From contig NW_024041262.1 of assembly GCF_014851395.1 (NCBI RefSeq), forward strand, positions 13,103,252-13,167,251: 64,000 nt of DNA, written 5' to 3'. Made by a program: the position numbers and the translations under genes. This DNA comes from Micropterus salmoides. Its lineage: Eukaryota; Chordata; Actinopteri; Centrarchiformes; Centrarchidae. Below are positions 36,411-49,100 of this stretch, in pieces. Under the pieces are notes generated by a model. It searched no databases, was not told the DNA's origin, and worked only from the letters and a program-made list of their open reading frames with translations. Numbering within the stretch: the first letter of the stretch is position 1; every line of letters begins with the position of its first letter.

Positions 36411-39400
36411 ATGAACCGGTGAGGGTGCAACTGCGTGGAGCAAGTGCAACAACTTTTACTAAAACTCAAATCAAGCCAGAGAGAAACCTATAATGTTTAA
36501 GATGCTTTGCTTTTCTGCTTGATCGATGTTTGGATATGGTTATGACAAAATGTTACTTCTGGGGGCATTCATTTGGAATATGCAAGAATATCAACATACA
36601 TACATAGCTGGTTGCAGATACTGTACATTATTACCTTTTCTCTCCATGATTGTATTTCACTACACATATTTTTATTATTATTAGTCTTCATTTAAATATA
36701 TAGGCTACTGGCAACGTTTTAATTATGTTGAAGCCTTCCTTTCCACTGTGAGACCTTTCTAAAAATACTAATATCATACTGTGCTTCATTGCAGTACACA
36801 TATCAAGGTGGCACCACCAAACCAGGCTGCTGGGGGCCCTATTACCACACAGTATTCTTTAATCCTATTATGAGCAATAGTGAAAGATAACATTAGTGGT
36901 GTTACTGGTGTCAAATCAAAACAACAACAAAAAATTTAATGTGAAATTACTGTAATACAGTGTGAGTGAATGGTCTTGATCAGACCTTCAAAACAGTTGA
37001 TAACAGTCTCTTTGTGCATTGTGTACCAGCGGATCTGCTACACTGGAGCACTATAAAGCAGCCATGTTGCTGAGTGGTGTTGGTGATGCTCTGGGATACA
37101 GGAACCAGCTGTGGGAGTACAATGAGTCGGGACCAGCCATTCACCAGGTCAGTGCAAGACCAACATAGACAGTGGGTTTGTGGTAAAACTAAACCACTGC
37201 TAAAATGTCTAGCCTTGTCCTTTCTATCCTTGCAGGAACTGAAGGAGCTTGGTGGTCTGAAGAACATCAAGGCTGAGCTCCCTGACTGGCCAGTGAGCGA
37301 CGACACAGTTCTTCATCTGGCAACGGCTGAAGGGCTGGCAACTGGTGAGGTTAAAATGACATTGAACCCATTTTCTGTCTCTCCTGTGCTTGTTTTGTTT
37401 CACACAAGGAATTGATTGGATTGATCTGATAGTCAGTGCCGCGCTGATGAGGCCTCATCAGGACACACAAACACCACACCCTCCGCCTCATGAGACTCAA
37501 CTAAAGGTTAAATCTAATTTCCAGTCTTGCCTTGATTTGCTGCTCTATTACAGCTCTACACAAGTGGAAGGAAAATGGTAGAAATTCAACTTGACCTTTA
37601 GTGTGATAAGGCAAACAACCAGCCTTTTTAACCGACCCATTACATCTTTGAAAATGATTATATGAACAACGCCTGCAGTTTGAACAAGATGTCTCCTTCA
37701 TAGGGAAGACGGGGGAGGAGCTCATGCACGAGGTGGCTGCTCGATATGTAGAGGGGATGAAAGACATGGACGGGAGGAAACCAGGGCCCTCAAGCATTCT
37801 GGGTGAGACAAAGTAATCATTTTAAAATCAAATTTATTGTAAGTGATGGCAGAGATCTGACTTACTTACATTTGCTCTTTTAGGAGTCTCCCAGCTGAAA
37901 CCTGGACATGAAGGGGGCTACAGAGTGCCATATAACCCAGAGGGGACGGGCTGTGGCGCGGCCATGAGGTCCATGTGCATTGGCCTCAGGTAAGACACTT
38001 ATATATAATAACTGAGTGCATTTGCATTCAATGTTCTGTCTTTTGCCTGAGCTCTTCATGGGTTTGGTTTTGTTTGTTTTTTTAAATTGTCATTGACCTT
38101 GCAGTGTTGTTCTCCCGAGCAGGTATTTTAATGACTCACTGAGGGATACGTAGAGAAAAGAAAACATGTTACAAATTGATTTAAGTAGGGTTTTGATGCG
38201 CTTTATGGTAAAATGCACATGTAAACACCTATCCACTAAAAGACAGTAAGGAACCCAGATTCACCCCTCACATTCAGACACATACATCCAGTACAGTTAT
38301 CAGTTTGCTTTTGAATGTGCACACAGTTATAGCAGTGCAAAGACAGCATTACAGTAGTTTCACCTGGTAACATGAAGGAGTTTCTCTAAATCTTATTATG
38401 TTTTAAAGTGATAAACTGTGTGTGTGAAGTGTGAATTAATTTCCTCACTCTGGTTTTTAGGACTTTTAGGACAAAAAGTATCTCAGTCTTATCTCAGAAA
38501 GCATTGAGGGAACAAATTATTTTTTTTATTGTCGATAAATCTTGATGGTTTAGTCCGTAAAATGTTGAAAAGAAGACAACAAGCTAATCTTTAGATTGGA
38601 ATCTGAGAGTGTGTGATATTTGTGCTAAAAACATGATTTAAAGGATTAATTTAACAAAATGAATTATTCATTTTGTTAAAAAAATCAGCTAATTAATAAA
38701 GCCACAAATCGTTTCACATTTTGTTGTCAGGCAGGTTCTCTTCATCTTCACTTAGGATGATGATGCTCTTATCCAAAGTAATTTATAATAAATGCAGCCG
38801 TGTAATACTTTCTTCACTAAGCAGAAAATAACAAATAACAATGGAGTTCCAGGGTTAAAATGTAAGGTATTAAAAGAAGTAATTAGTGTAAACACAATTT
38901 GTATCCAAAAGTGGTCCAGAATGCTTAAACCTATTTCTTTGCTGTGTGATGGACCTCATGAGGTTTATTGAGAAAACGTCAGCTAAATATCCTCCATAAT
39001 AAATGCTGATAAGAACGTTAATACTTTGCCCCCACCAGGTATCCAAAGCCCGACCAGCTGTTGTCGTTGGTGGCGGTTGCAGTGGAGACAGGCAGGATGA
39101 CCCATCCTCACCCCACTGGTTTCCTGGGAGCCGTAGCATCGGCCCTTTTTACTTCATACGCCGTCCAGCGCAGGCCAATCACGACTTGGGGTCTAGGCCT
39201 TATCAACGAGGCCTGTCCAATAGCAAAGAGCTTTGTTCAAGGTCGAGGCTTCGCGGTGGAGGAGACGGAGAGAGACTGGGGCTACTTCTGTGACAAGTGG
39301 CAGTGGTATGAACTGCTGAAATCAGGCTTTGTTAGGCTGTCATGTCAAATTCAGGTTTCCAGCATCAGCAACTTTCTGTTAACCTATTTCAGTCTCAAGG

Positions 39401-41894
39401 CTTATATGTTATGGCATGAGATTTGTACTAAAATGTCACGGGTTCAGTTCAGGTCAGCAACACTGAACGCATTTTTATCATAAGGTATTGCTCCAATATA
39501 AGAGACATACACAAATTACTTATCACATATTACTTACTTGTCTACCTTAAAGGATGTGTATATATATCTATATATACTGTTGACATAAACAGCTGTGTCC
39601 ACCACATCTACTAAATGATATGATGACAGGATGTCTATTAACCTTCAAATGAGTCATTTCTTTCACTTCTGGAGAATGTCATTACACTGGAGGATGGTGT
39701 GAATGTCAGGAAAATCTCTTACTTATGTCCACAGGTACCTGGATTTGAGGGGCATCTCTAACGGGGTGGGGCCTGTGATTTGGCCCTCCTCCTACGGCCC
39801 AGCTGAGAGAGACGACGCCTACAAGAGCTTCAGCCTGTCGGGATGGGCGGGACGCAGTGGCCACGATGCTCCGATGATAGCGTTGGACGCCCTGCTGGGG
39901 GCGAGTTCAGATTGGGAGGAGCTGATGAGCAGAGCGGGCTTCCACGGAGGTCAGAGATTCAAACAAGAAAATGTCTTTGTCTTGGCATTCTTATATCTTG
40001 CTCTAAACTTAATCCCACCAAACCGTTACCAAATCTCAAACATCTGTAGCCTAAACGTAAGTATTTTTAACTTTATACCTAAACTTCACCATCCCTACAG
40101 TAATTCTTAAATATAGTCTGTTTTAATATTAAGCAAGGTCTTTTCCCCTAAACCCAGCCTTTAGCTTGAAAATCATAGCACCTCTACTCATAAACCAGGT
40201 GGACTTAAATAATTAATTTTTGCATTTATGCAAACATTCCTCTTATCTTGTTTTAAACAGTGTTCCCAGCTGCTATCTCATCTACAGTCAGGACACTTTT
40301 TTGCTCAGACAAGCCATATGGCCTAAACTCTAATTGGTTTTCATCTGTCATTGTCTTGAGGACAGAAGCAGCTTTGTAGAGGCGCCACAAATGAGGTAGA
40401 AAGGAAACTTCTTTAGTCATTACTACAAAGGCTGGCATTAACAAAACTCTGCTTATGAACCCTGGGAATTTAAGTCATCATATCAGATGGTCTGATTTGG
40501 TGCCATAGCTGTGATAGTTACTGTGATACAACAGTACATTTGCAAAGATTAATACGCCCTCCCTTTGCAGTAGATGGAAAACCCAGTATCTCAAATCACA
40601 CTCCTCCTATTGCTGTGATCATTTTGTAAGAGAAAGGTTTGTGGTGTAAAGGGTTAAAAAAATAAATAAATTACTGATACATATTTTTGTCATCTGAGTC
40701 AGATTTACAGTTTCCAATCATTAAATAATGTGTGATAAACAATTTGTCTTTCCTAACGTAAATAAATAAGGTATCTGTGTTAGAATATATTCAATAATTG
40801 TCAGCCTACCTAAAGCTGATAAGAGTATCATGTTAATGTAGTTGAAAGACCTCTGGAATATATTTTAAACCATGGTTTTGTTTAATTTAAACCTGGGTTA
40901 TGTGATTTTTGTGAATACAACAATGACATATGTATAAATTTGACTTTGTAAAGCAAGACAATGAAACGTTTTTTAACAACTTCCACTGTGTTTGCAAAGA
41001 ATGTATTACAGTAACCCAACTAGCAACATAGATCTAACATATGCTAACATGATCTACTGGTCTTACCAGACCAAGTAAGGCTGTTGCAGCAAAATCTCAG
41101 TGTGTAATAAATTGAGTATGATTTAATTTTACTCCTTTATGTATTCAAGTTTTCATTTGTAAAGGTAGGAATGTGTTTTTCCCAGAAAAAGTAACTTAGT
41201 CTCGTTTTAAGTCAACAGCGATCTTATTAGCCAACAATTAAATCCATTTACATGTCCAGAATAGATATGGAGCAACATTAGCATTCATTTGGAGTCTGTT
41301 TCTGGCCCCCCGGCACACACAAGTCCAATATTGACTCTCTCTTAACTTTCTTTTTGGTCACCAGCAAATCCTGAGAAAAATATCTGTCTCTTTAGCTAAT
41401 AAATGCTCCACTGTATACATTACTAGCTAGTAGCTAACTGTCTGTCTGTGGTGAGACTGAAGCAAAACATTAATGGTGCAGGCAAAAAAAAACCCACAAA
41501 CAAAAGATGCTAAAAGCTCCATAGCTGAAAAGAGATGGGTGAATATTGTCCTTGTTTATTACTATGAGCGACCCCATTCATGCTATACAAAACTTTTGAT
41601 ATGTTGTTGATATAACAATATTTACTATAGTTGCTTAAAACCCCATAATTGATAATATTTACACTAGACTTCTGCGTCATTAGAGGACTTACTATGCTCA
41701 TGCTGTTCTCTATTTCCTGCCCAGGCGACAGTGACAGCACAGCAGTGATTGCCTGCTGCTGCTGGGGTCTTCTGTACGGCACCCAGGGGGTCCCTGAAGG
41801 CAACTACTCCAACCTGGAGTACCGGAACCGACTGGAGCGCAGCGCAGAGCAACTCTATGCCCTGTCACACTGCCACCACAGCCAGCTGCACTGA
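36411..41894 (+). CDS. adprh: ADP-ribosylarginine hydrolase
   Basis: The enzyme removes ADP-ribose from arginine side chains of proteins in the cytosol, reversing mono-ADP-ribosylation; it uses two magnesium ions. Coding exons: 36411-36418, 37030-37147, 37236-37344, 37704-37802, 37884-37989, 39039-39305, 39735-39949, 41725-41894. All phases agree and the product is 363 aa, against 357 in human. Metal ligands are visible as SDDT (Asp64, Asp65) and GGDSDST (Asp309, Asp311). Other conserved blocks are MLLSGVGDALGYRNQLWEY, GCGAAMRSMCIGLRYP, GRMTHPHPTGFLGA, SGWAGRSGHDAPMIA and NLEYRNRLE. The first coding exon is only ATGAACCG (8 nt) before GTGAGG and is the least certain part. The sequence around it (CACTGCAATGAACC) is a fair start context. 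The gene lies tail-to-tail with atxn2l. Confidence 0.95.
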
Positions 41895-42468
41895 CAGTGT
41901 CCAAGCATCTTGAACTGAGGCCATGCAGACACATTGACATAGAGCTAGTTGGCATTAGTTAGTGCATCAATCTAGAGTGGTGTTATCTTTTTCTATGTTC
42001 CATCTACTCATTCGTCAAGTGATTTGAATTGATGTATATGAACTGTGCTATATAAACTTGCCTTGCTCTCACAAAGTGTGGTGTCATATTAGCCTGAAGG
42101 GGAAGCCGTGTCCCACTAACCCAAAGAGTCATCTCTGCCACAAGGACTGTGTGCCTCATGATGTTGACACTGAAGCTGGTGTATAAAGAGGGCGCCACCT
42201 AGTGAACGTTTCAAATTAACATGCAAAGTTGCACCACTGAGTGGAACGAATTCAAGCTAATGAGAATGTGGAAAGAATGCAAAAAGTTCCCTATGAGGTA
42301 ATTACTTCGTTTTGTCAGCCTGACATAATAGCGAATGCCTAGTAAGCTTCAAATTAAATGTGCTCTTGTTATTGTCTAATGAAAAATACACTTCTGTGTC
42401 TCATACTTATTTCCTGCAGCACAGAGCAGAACTGTAACTGCAATACTCTAGACAAGCACAATTATTAC

Positions 42469-42474
42469 AATAAA
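42469..42474 (+). terminator. Poly(A) signal of adprh
   Basis: AATAAA lies 575 bases after the adprh stop codon and is the first canonical signal on that strand. It is 36 bases from the opposing signal of atxn2l. Confidence 0.65.
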
Positions 42475-42509
42475 AGAAACTAACAAAGCTTTGTAGTTGA
42501 GTTGAAAAC

Positions 42510-42515
42510 TTTATT
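42510..42515 (-). terminator. Poly(A) signal of atxn2l
   Basis: AATAAA on the minus strand (TTTATT on plus) lies about 650 bases beyond the atxn2l stop and near a T-rich stretch. Confidence 0.6.
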
Positions 42516-43124
42516 TTTTTGGTCATTGTTGTTTTAATATTTTTTTTGTCTTGTCCATTTTTTTTATTAATTGTATTTCCTACAGGAGAGAAGAAGGACA
42601 AAGGGGTAGTTTTAACTACTGGATCGAGTTAAAGAAAAATGATTTGCTAAAAAAACCCTCTTCAAATCCCTCCTTTTATGCTGTATTCATCCCGCAACAG
42701 TCTGTTTCACATGTGTGTCACAGTACTTACAAAACCCCACAAGGCTTAAAACATATTGCCTACTGACGTTTTTCATCCCCCCCCCGACCCACTCCGACTG
42801 GTCCACCCAGCAAGGTGCCTCATGTCTCCAAAAACTTGAAGTTGGAGAGGATAGCAGGATGGCGGCAGCAGCAGGGGTCGGACACTGCTGTAGTCGTCTG
42901 CCACTTTCATCATTAGCATTAAGAAGGTCCTCCTTGCCTGGGGCTGACACCGAGGTTTGTACCCATGACGAACATTACAGCAGAAGAATAAGGTGCTGTG
43001 AGACTTCTTCTCTCCTCTGTACGATCCTGTCAGTTTTTTTATGGGTCGCGTTCAGTCTGGGCCTCACATCCAGCAGGCAGTGGGGATGTTGGGGCTCATT
43101 CCTGGGAACAGTTTGGGAGGAGGA

Positions 43125-43156
43125 GGAGGGGAGGGGGGAGGGGAGGGGAGGGGCAG
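43125..43156 (+). repeat. G-rich tract in the atxn2l 3' UTR (plus strand G4-capable)
   Basis: GGGGAGGGGGGAGGGGAGGG with more G runs occurs just past the atxn2l stop codon (43164-43166). The DNA plus strand has at least four runs of three or more G, so it could form a quadruplex. The transcript itself is C-rich here. Confidence 0.7.
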
Positions 43157-43163
43157 ATGGGGT

Positions 43164-46100
43164 TTAGTTTCCAGGCGGATGGAAGGAAGCAGGGTGTGTT
43201 TGTACCTGCATTGCTGTGGGAGGTAAACAAAAACAAAAACTATAAATGCTATACTTCAAACCACATAGAATCTGAGTAGTCTTTATTCGCTCAAGGGAAG
43301 GATTTTACTTTGCTTCATGTTTCGTACCTTGTGGATGTCCTATGTAAAAGTGTTGGTGTGCTCCTTGCTGAGGTCCGTGCTGGGGGTGCTGGGGCACTGA
43401 CCCAGGGCCCTGCTGAGGGGGCGGCTGCAACATCACTAACTGGGGCTGACCATGGCCCCCCGAATGGTGGGGACCTGACATGGCTCCCTGTACGTGGGCC
43501 TGGCGGGACAGGAGAGTGATAAATCAAGTTTAGATCAAGATAAAACTTTCCAAGTTAAGCAAAACTTCAAAAGGAAAAAATAAATAAATAAAAAAAAATA
43601 ATCACATTTTCATGCAAAATGTATAACTAATTTGCAGTGAGGCACAAAAAAGGTACATTAACCACACAGCAGAAAACGTATCAGCACTGTGGATCTATAC
43701 CGGTGTTAGCTGTCCCAGGGGATATGTTTGTGGGATGCCCTGGTGGCTGTGGATGCTGTAGCCTTGAATGGGGTAAGAGCCCTGTGGAGACGTGTGGCCC
43801 GGCTGCATGTTGGGTGGGGTGGGTGCTGACAGGGGACCTGAGTGGTACAAGGACTGGGGCTGTGGGCCTGACTGGGCATTCTGAAAGGAGAGATCACAAT
43901 GTCAAATGTTAAGAAATAATAAATGAATCACAATACCTGCATCCCAGAGGCTGGATCCCCTGAAGGACATGGCCCACGAAAGTGAGTCCTTTAAAGGACC
44001 TGAATGCTCCACTAAACCTTCTCCCCACATGAGACAAAGTAGTGGTGTGTTTTTCTCCACTCCTATTGACTACATTTCCAAGTTTATCACCACAGAAGCC
44101 ACAAATACCAGTGTGCACTGTAAATACGGGTATTATGGAAGTTACACTAGTTTTTGAAATTGGCAAATGTGTCTTGGTATATTTTGGGAAATCCAAGCAG
44201 TCCTGTATGGGGTATCTCACCTGTCCAGGGCTAGGTGCGGCGTGCTGGGGAGGGGGCTGATTGCCTGTTGGGGTACTGGAGGGCTGAGGCTGATGAACTG
44301 CACCCGTGTGGTGGGAGAAGGACTGTGGCGCTACACAGAAAAAGACATCATCAGTATGAAGATGTGTCTTTATGCTGTTGTTTCACTGTCAATATTATAG
44401 TAAAACTCTTAATGGAAGGATGACATTTACTATTAGTATTCGGCTTGCATAAGACATTTTGTGTTTCACATCAATCATTCAGCAGGTTTCGTTCCACTCA
44501 CCGTAGATTCCCTGCTGTGGGCCCTGAGGTCCATCTCCCTGTGAAGGGAACTGGGGGCCTCCTGGGGGTCCCAGAGCTTGCGGATGGGGACCCCCACCTT
44601 GACCTATCATCCTGGCCCCACCCTGCAGCATGGAGTACATCGGCTGGAGAAGGGGGATGGAAGATAAGAACGATTAAGCAAATTATTATATCTGTTTTAT
44701 ATGTAGAGGTAAATGTTAATCTCTGCTGATTAAGCGATCAGCAACAGATAATCAAATGATCTTTATTTTAATGCTACTGAAAACATTCTGCTAACCAGTT
44801 GAAACCTGAATTATAAAATGAGTCTAGACGTCCTACCTGCCCAGGGTAGGGTGTCATGGCCTGGATGACCTGCTGCTGGCTGTACTGCTGTGGGTTGTAC
44901 TGAAGGTAGGACTGAGGGTAGGGGGACGCTACCAGTGGGGCCCCAGCTGCTGACGCTGCAGCTTGCATCATGGGGGCTGCTGAAGTACCATGGTCAGAGC
45001 GCTGAGCCACTACTGAGCCTGGTGGAGGCAAATAATTATCAAAAACAGCAGTGATGCAGAGGGAAAAAACATTACACATCAAACATACAGATACAGTGAG
45101 ATGTTTTTAAATTTAAAAGTTGATGTCACTGCACTCTCGGTACAGAAACAGTGGTAAAGGCACAATTTAAGGTTCAACTGAAAGGCTCCAGTGTCAGCAC
45201 TCTGTTCACTCAAGTGGATTTCATGCTCTTGACAAGAGTTGACAGGACATTAATTTTAGAAGCACTAAAATGGAAACAACAAATTAAATAAAACCACAGA
45301 CTTACAGGACTAGAGCGAAAAATGCTGCATTTACCTTTGTTCCTGGGGTATTTTCCCTGGCTGACTGTGGACATGGTGTACTGGAACATTTGTGGGGGCT
45401 GAAAAAGAGAAACGGTCAGTAGTCAACACAAGAAAAACTGCTTTGTCTGCATTGTGAGGAGTAATTTAAAGCTCAAGCTCTTAGTCAGTCAAAAGAAAAT
45501 TACTGCCATATATTTCAATAAGTCATATAATTTCAGTATTTTTTAAAGCAAAAGTACAGCTTCTCAGATGGGAATATTTGTGGATTTTTTTTTACATTTT
45601 TATGATAAAATCCTAAAAAAAAAGTAGACCTATGAAAGTGTCACACTTGGCTCAGGAAAACTGTCATGGGCAGTTTTATATTATCTGTGACTTTTTACAG
45701 ATTAAATTGTTGAGAAAATAATCAGCATATTCAGATTAATCGATAATAGAAATAAATTGTTGTAGCCCTAATAACTTCTAGTCTAATGTAACTGGTCAGT
45801 CAAGCTGCTGTACTAAATTTGTGTTTAGATTTTCCATGAAATGAAAACAACAGTAAATTTAAATTTGTTTCTAAAATCATGAATACAAATGCTAACGTGC
45901 CTGGTATGATAAATTAGTTAGGTTCATCGTGTTGTTGTTACGTGCCAACAATTTGTACCAAGGTGTAAATGTCTTTGGTAAGCGACAACTAACGTTTTTC
46001 TGTCTCATGTACCTGCACAGAGTGGATCTGTGATACATAGGAGAGGTAGGGAGTGTTGTAGAGTTGTCCCTGTCCACCTGGGTGCTGAAGGACCACTGGG

Positions 46101-49100
46101 CTTGGAGGAGTTGGCCGAGGTGGGGTGGGCGCAGTGTTGGGCTTCGTCTGCATGATAATACAACCACAGGAAAATAAATATGCATGTCACCCACGTAACC
46201 CACAGGGGGGTTCAACACATTATTTCTCAGTATAGCACCATTTCCTACATATGTTACAATAAGTGAAATAATAAGACGGTGCCAATGGGTTGTTCACTAT
46301 AAAATTAACTATAAAATATATGCTGCAATAAGTATTTGGACAAAACAATTTTTGTGTGTAGTTTTTGATATCATGGGATGAAATTAACTGCACTTTAATA
46401 AATTCCCTGATCTACATGTACTACACAAGTACCACTCTACTAGTTGTAGCCAAGATAATGATTTGCCTTCCCATTTCAAAGATTTATCAGGAATACTGCC
46501 TTACCATAGGCATTTGAGGTTTGACAGGGTTGAACTCTTTAGCGTTGGGATTTAAGGTTGATTTCTTTACTTGGCTAGAGGATATTGAAAAAAGAAACAT
46601 TAACATATGACAATGACAGTGACACAAGTCAGTTAAATAGAAACTCTTTACGGGAAAATCTAAATCCTTTTTAAAACTCACTCTGGCATGCCCTCTGGCC
46701 GCTCCGTTGTCTCAGACCTGGCGTCGTCACTACCTGGGGTCCTGGCTGGCTGCGGGACGGCCGGTGAATGCCTGTCTGAAACGGGTGCTGTCGTGGCAGC
46801 TGTTGTGGCGCCGGGTGTAATCGCGGGGTCCTTGGTGGGGTCTTCCGGGGCTGGTGAAGGCTGAGGTTGGGAAGGATTAGAAACTGGAAGCTGAGCTTTG
46901 GGCTCTGATTCAGGATGAGCGTCTGATAACAAGGGTTTGGCTGCACTGGGTTGGGCAGCATCGCTGATGGCAGGAGGGGTTGCTGCTGCTGGGGAGCTGG
47001 GAGAGCTAGAGCTGCCTCCACTCGCCTGGAGCTGAAAAAAGAGAGGAAGATGAGGATAGATAGGTAAATAAGAAGGAATGGGGGCGATTGCAAAATAGAA
47101 AAAAGTAAGGAAAGATTTAGCAAACAGATAAATGTAATTAAATGGAGCCTCACATATTCCACTAAAGGCACAGACCTTTTTCCTGCTTTTGATCTGGAGA
47201 CACTTCATGTTACTGGAATTTTAACCTACCACATCTAGTGACTGAGCAGCCAATAGCCACTAGATAAATGTCCGTAAGCAGAGAACATGTCCAATAAAAT
47301 GGATCTATAACAGATTTGCAATTATACAATATTAAGTTTTAGTAAATACTTTGCACAAGTATTTTCCTTACAGAATCTTATGAATCAAAATGTTGAGACA
47401 TGAGACATGTCTGAACTTCACCTCTTCCACCCGGGGGTAAAAAGTACAACAGTAAATAGTCACACACTGCAAACAACTGCACTATAGAAAGCAGAATATA
47501 CAACTAATTTTACACTACGAAGCATTGCATTAAAAAGTGAGTATACTATCATTAACATACTGTCCTGACCTTCACAGCATCCTGTGAAGATTGAGTAAAC
47601 CAACAGGTATTTAATGTTATCTGAAATATGTTAATGGTCACAACCAAGTGAATAACACGAGGAAGAGAATAAAAAAACAGACGTCATCTAACATCAGTGA
47701 TGTCCGAGGTCACAACCTCTTGATTGGTCACAGATTTTCTCATTTCACGCTTCACGGAAAGGAAACTGCAGTCTTACCCTGAATTCCTTGCCAAATTTCC
47801 GCAGCTCTTCAATCTGCGACCTTTGACCTGAGGGAGCTGGTGCAGGAGAGAAGCAACCAAGGTTAATGTGAAATGTGACAATGGCAAACGCAGTGCATGC
47901 TGTCAAAAACACACAGGATATGCAATTAGGCAAGTGTATTGTATGTCCTCTGACTCGTGGCCAATTTAAAAACAAAACAAAACATATTTCCAGCATTTAG
48001 CTGCTACCAATTTAAGGTCTTGTACACACACCTTTAGTGCTCTTGCTTTCCTCTGTGCTGCTGGGGCTCTCGGTGGCTGAGCGTTCTTTCGCAGCTGCGC
48101 CAAGGATCTCATTCACTAAAGATGAGACACACGACAAACTAATTAGTTGTATCGCTTCATTAGAATCCACCTTCAAAAGTTGTTGCTCACTGCTATGAGG
48201 TGACTCGTTTCTCATTGGGGCAGATGAAGCTTGTGTCATTACAGAAAAAATGGTTTTGACTTTGATTTTAAACTCTTAACGATAAAACAAAACGACAGAC
48301 GAGACGGTACCATCTACGGGGAAAAGTGGGGCGGGGCCAGACGTCTTCTGGGCAGGCATGGAGACAGACGATGTGTCCAAATAAGGCATGTCCTGGCAAG
48401 AGCCTGATTTAGGAGAGCGAGTTGCTGCAAGGGCAGAACAAGGAAAAATAAAGGTTAGGTTTTAGACAAGATCCATTATAATATTATATTATAGAAGAGG
48501 AATTTGTAACAGCAGTGGACTGAATGTACCTGTGGACTGAGAGTGAGAGTTTGACGTGCGGACTGTTCTGCTCGACTGTGGAGGTCTTTGGGCTTTAGGC
48601 GATGTTCTGGCAGAGACTAAAACGCACAAAGCAAAATATTTACAATCTGTCACAATTCGTGCTGCCTTAGCACAAGTGTTCTATCACAAGTTCACACACT
48701 TACCTCCATTTACAGGCCTGCCAGCGTCAGACAGCGAGTGTGGGAGTGAGTGGGAATGAGAAACTGTGTGTCCGTGTGAGGCGGGGGAGCTGGCTGGTGA
48801 TGGGGCAGTGGAAGCAGAGGTTGGCGTGGGTGCTGGTCCTCCTGGAGAGCCCGGGCCTGGGCTTGGGCTTCCCTGGGGGTGGTGGGCAGCATAGGCCCCG
48901 CCTCGGCCTGACAAGGGGCTGCTTCTCTCTGAGGGGGAGGCGCCGGGCTGGGGCCCGGCCGCAGAAGGCAGTGGGGGTCTTGGGGAAGAGGAGGATGGAG
49001 GGGTGGAGCGATAACCTGTGCTTAGACGATTGTGGGGTGAAGGTCCTCCAGGGCCTCTCTCAGCTCGCTCCCGGTTCATCTCTCTCTGGCGTTGAGGTAA

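Noticed and set aside
42715..43279. Plus-strand frames of 90-150 codons opposite the atxn2l 3' end
   Set aside because: They are shadows of the atxn2l 3' UTR and terminal exon; composition follows the G-rich tract.
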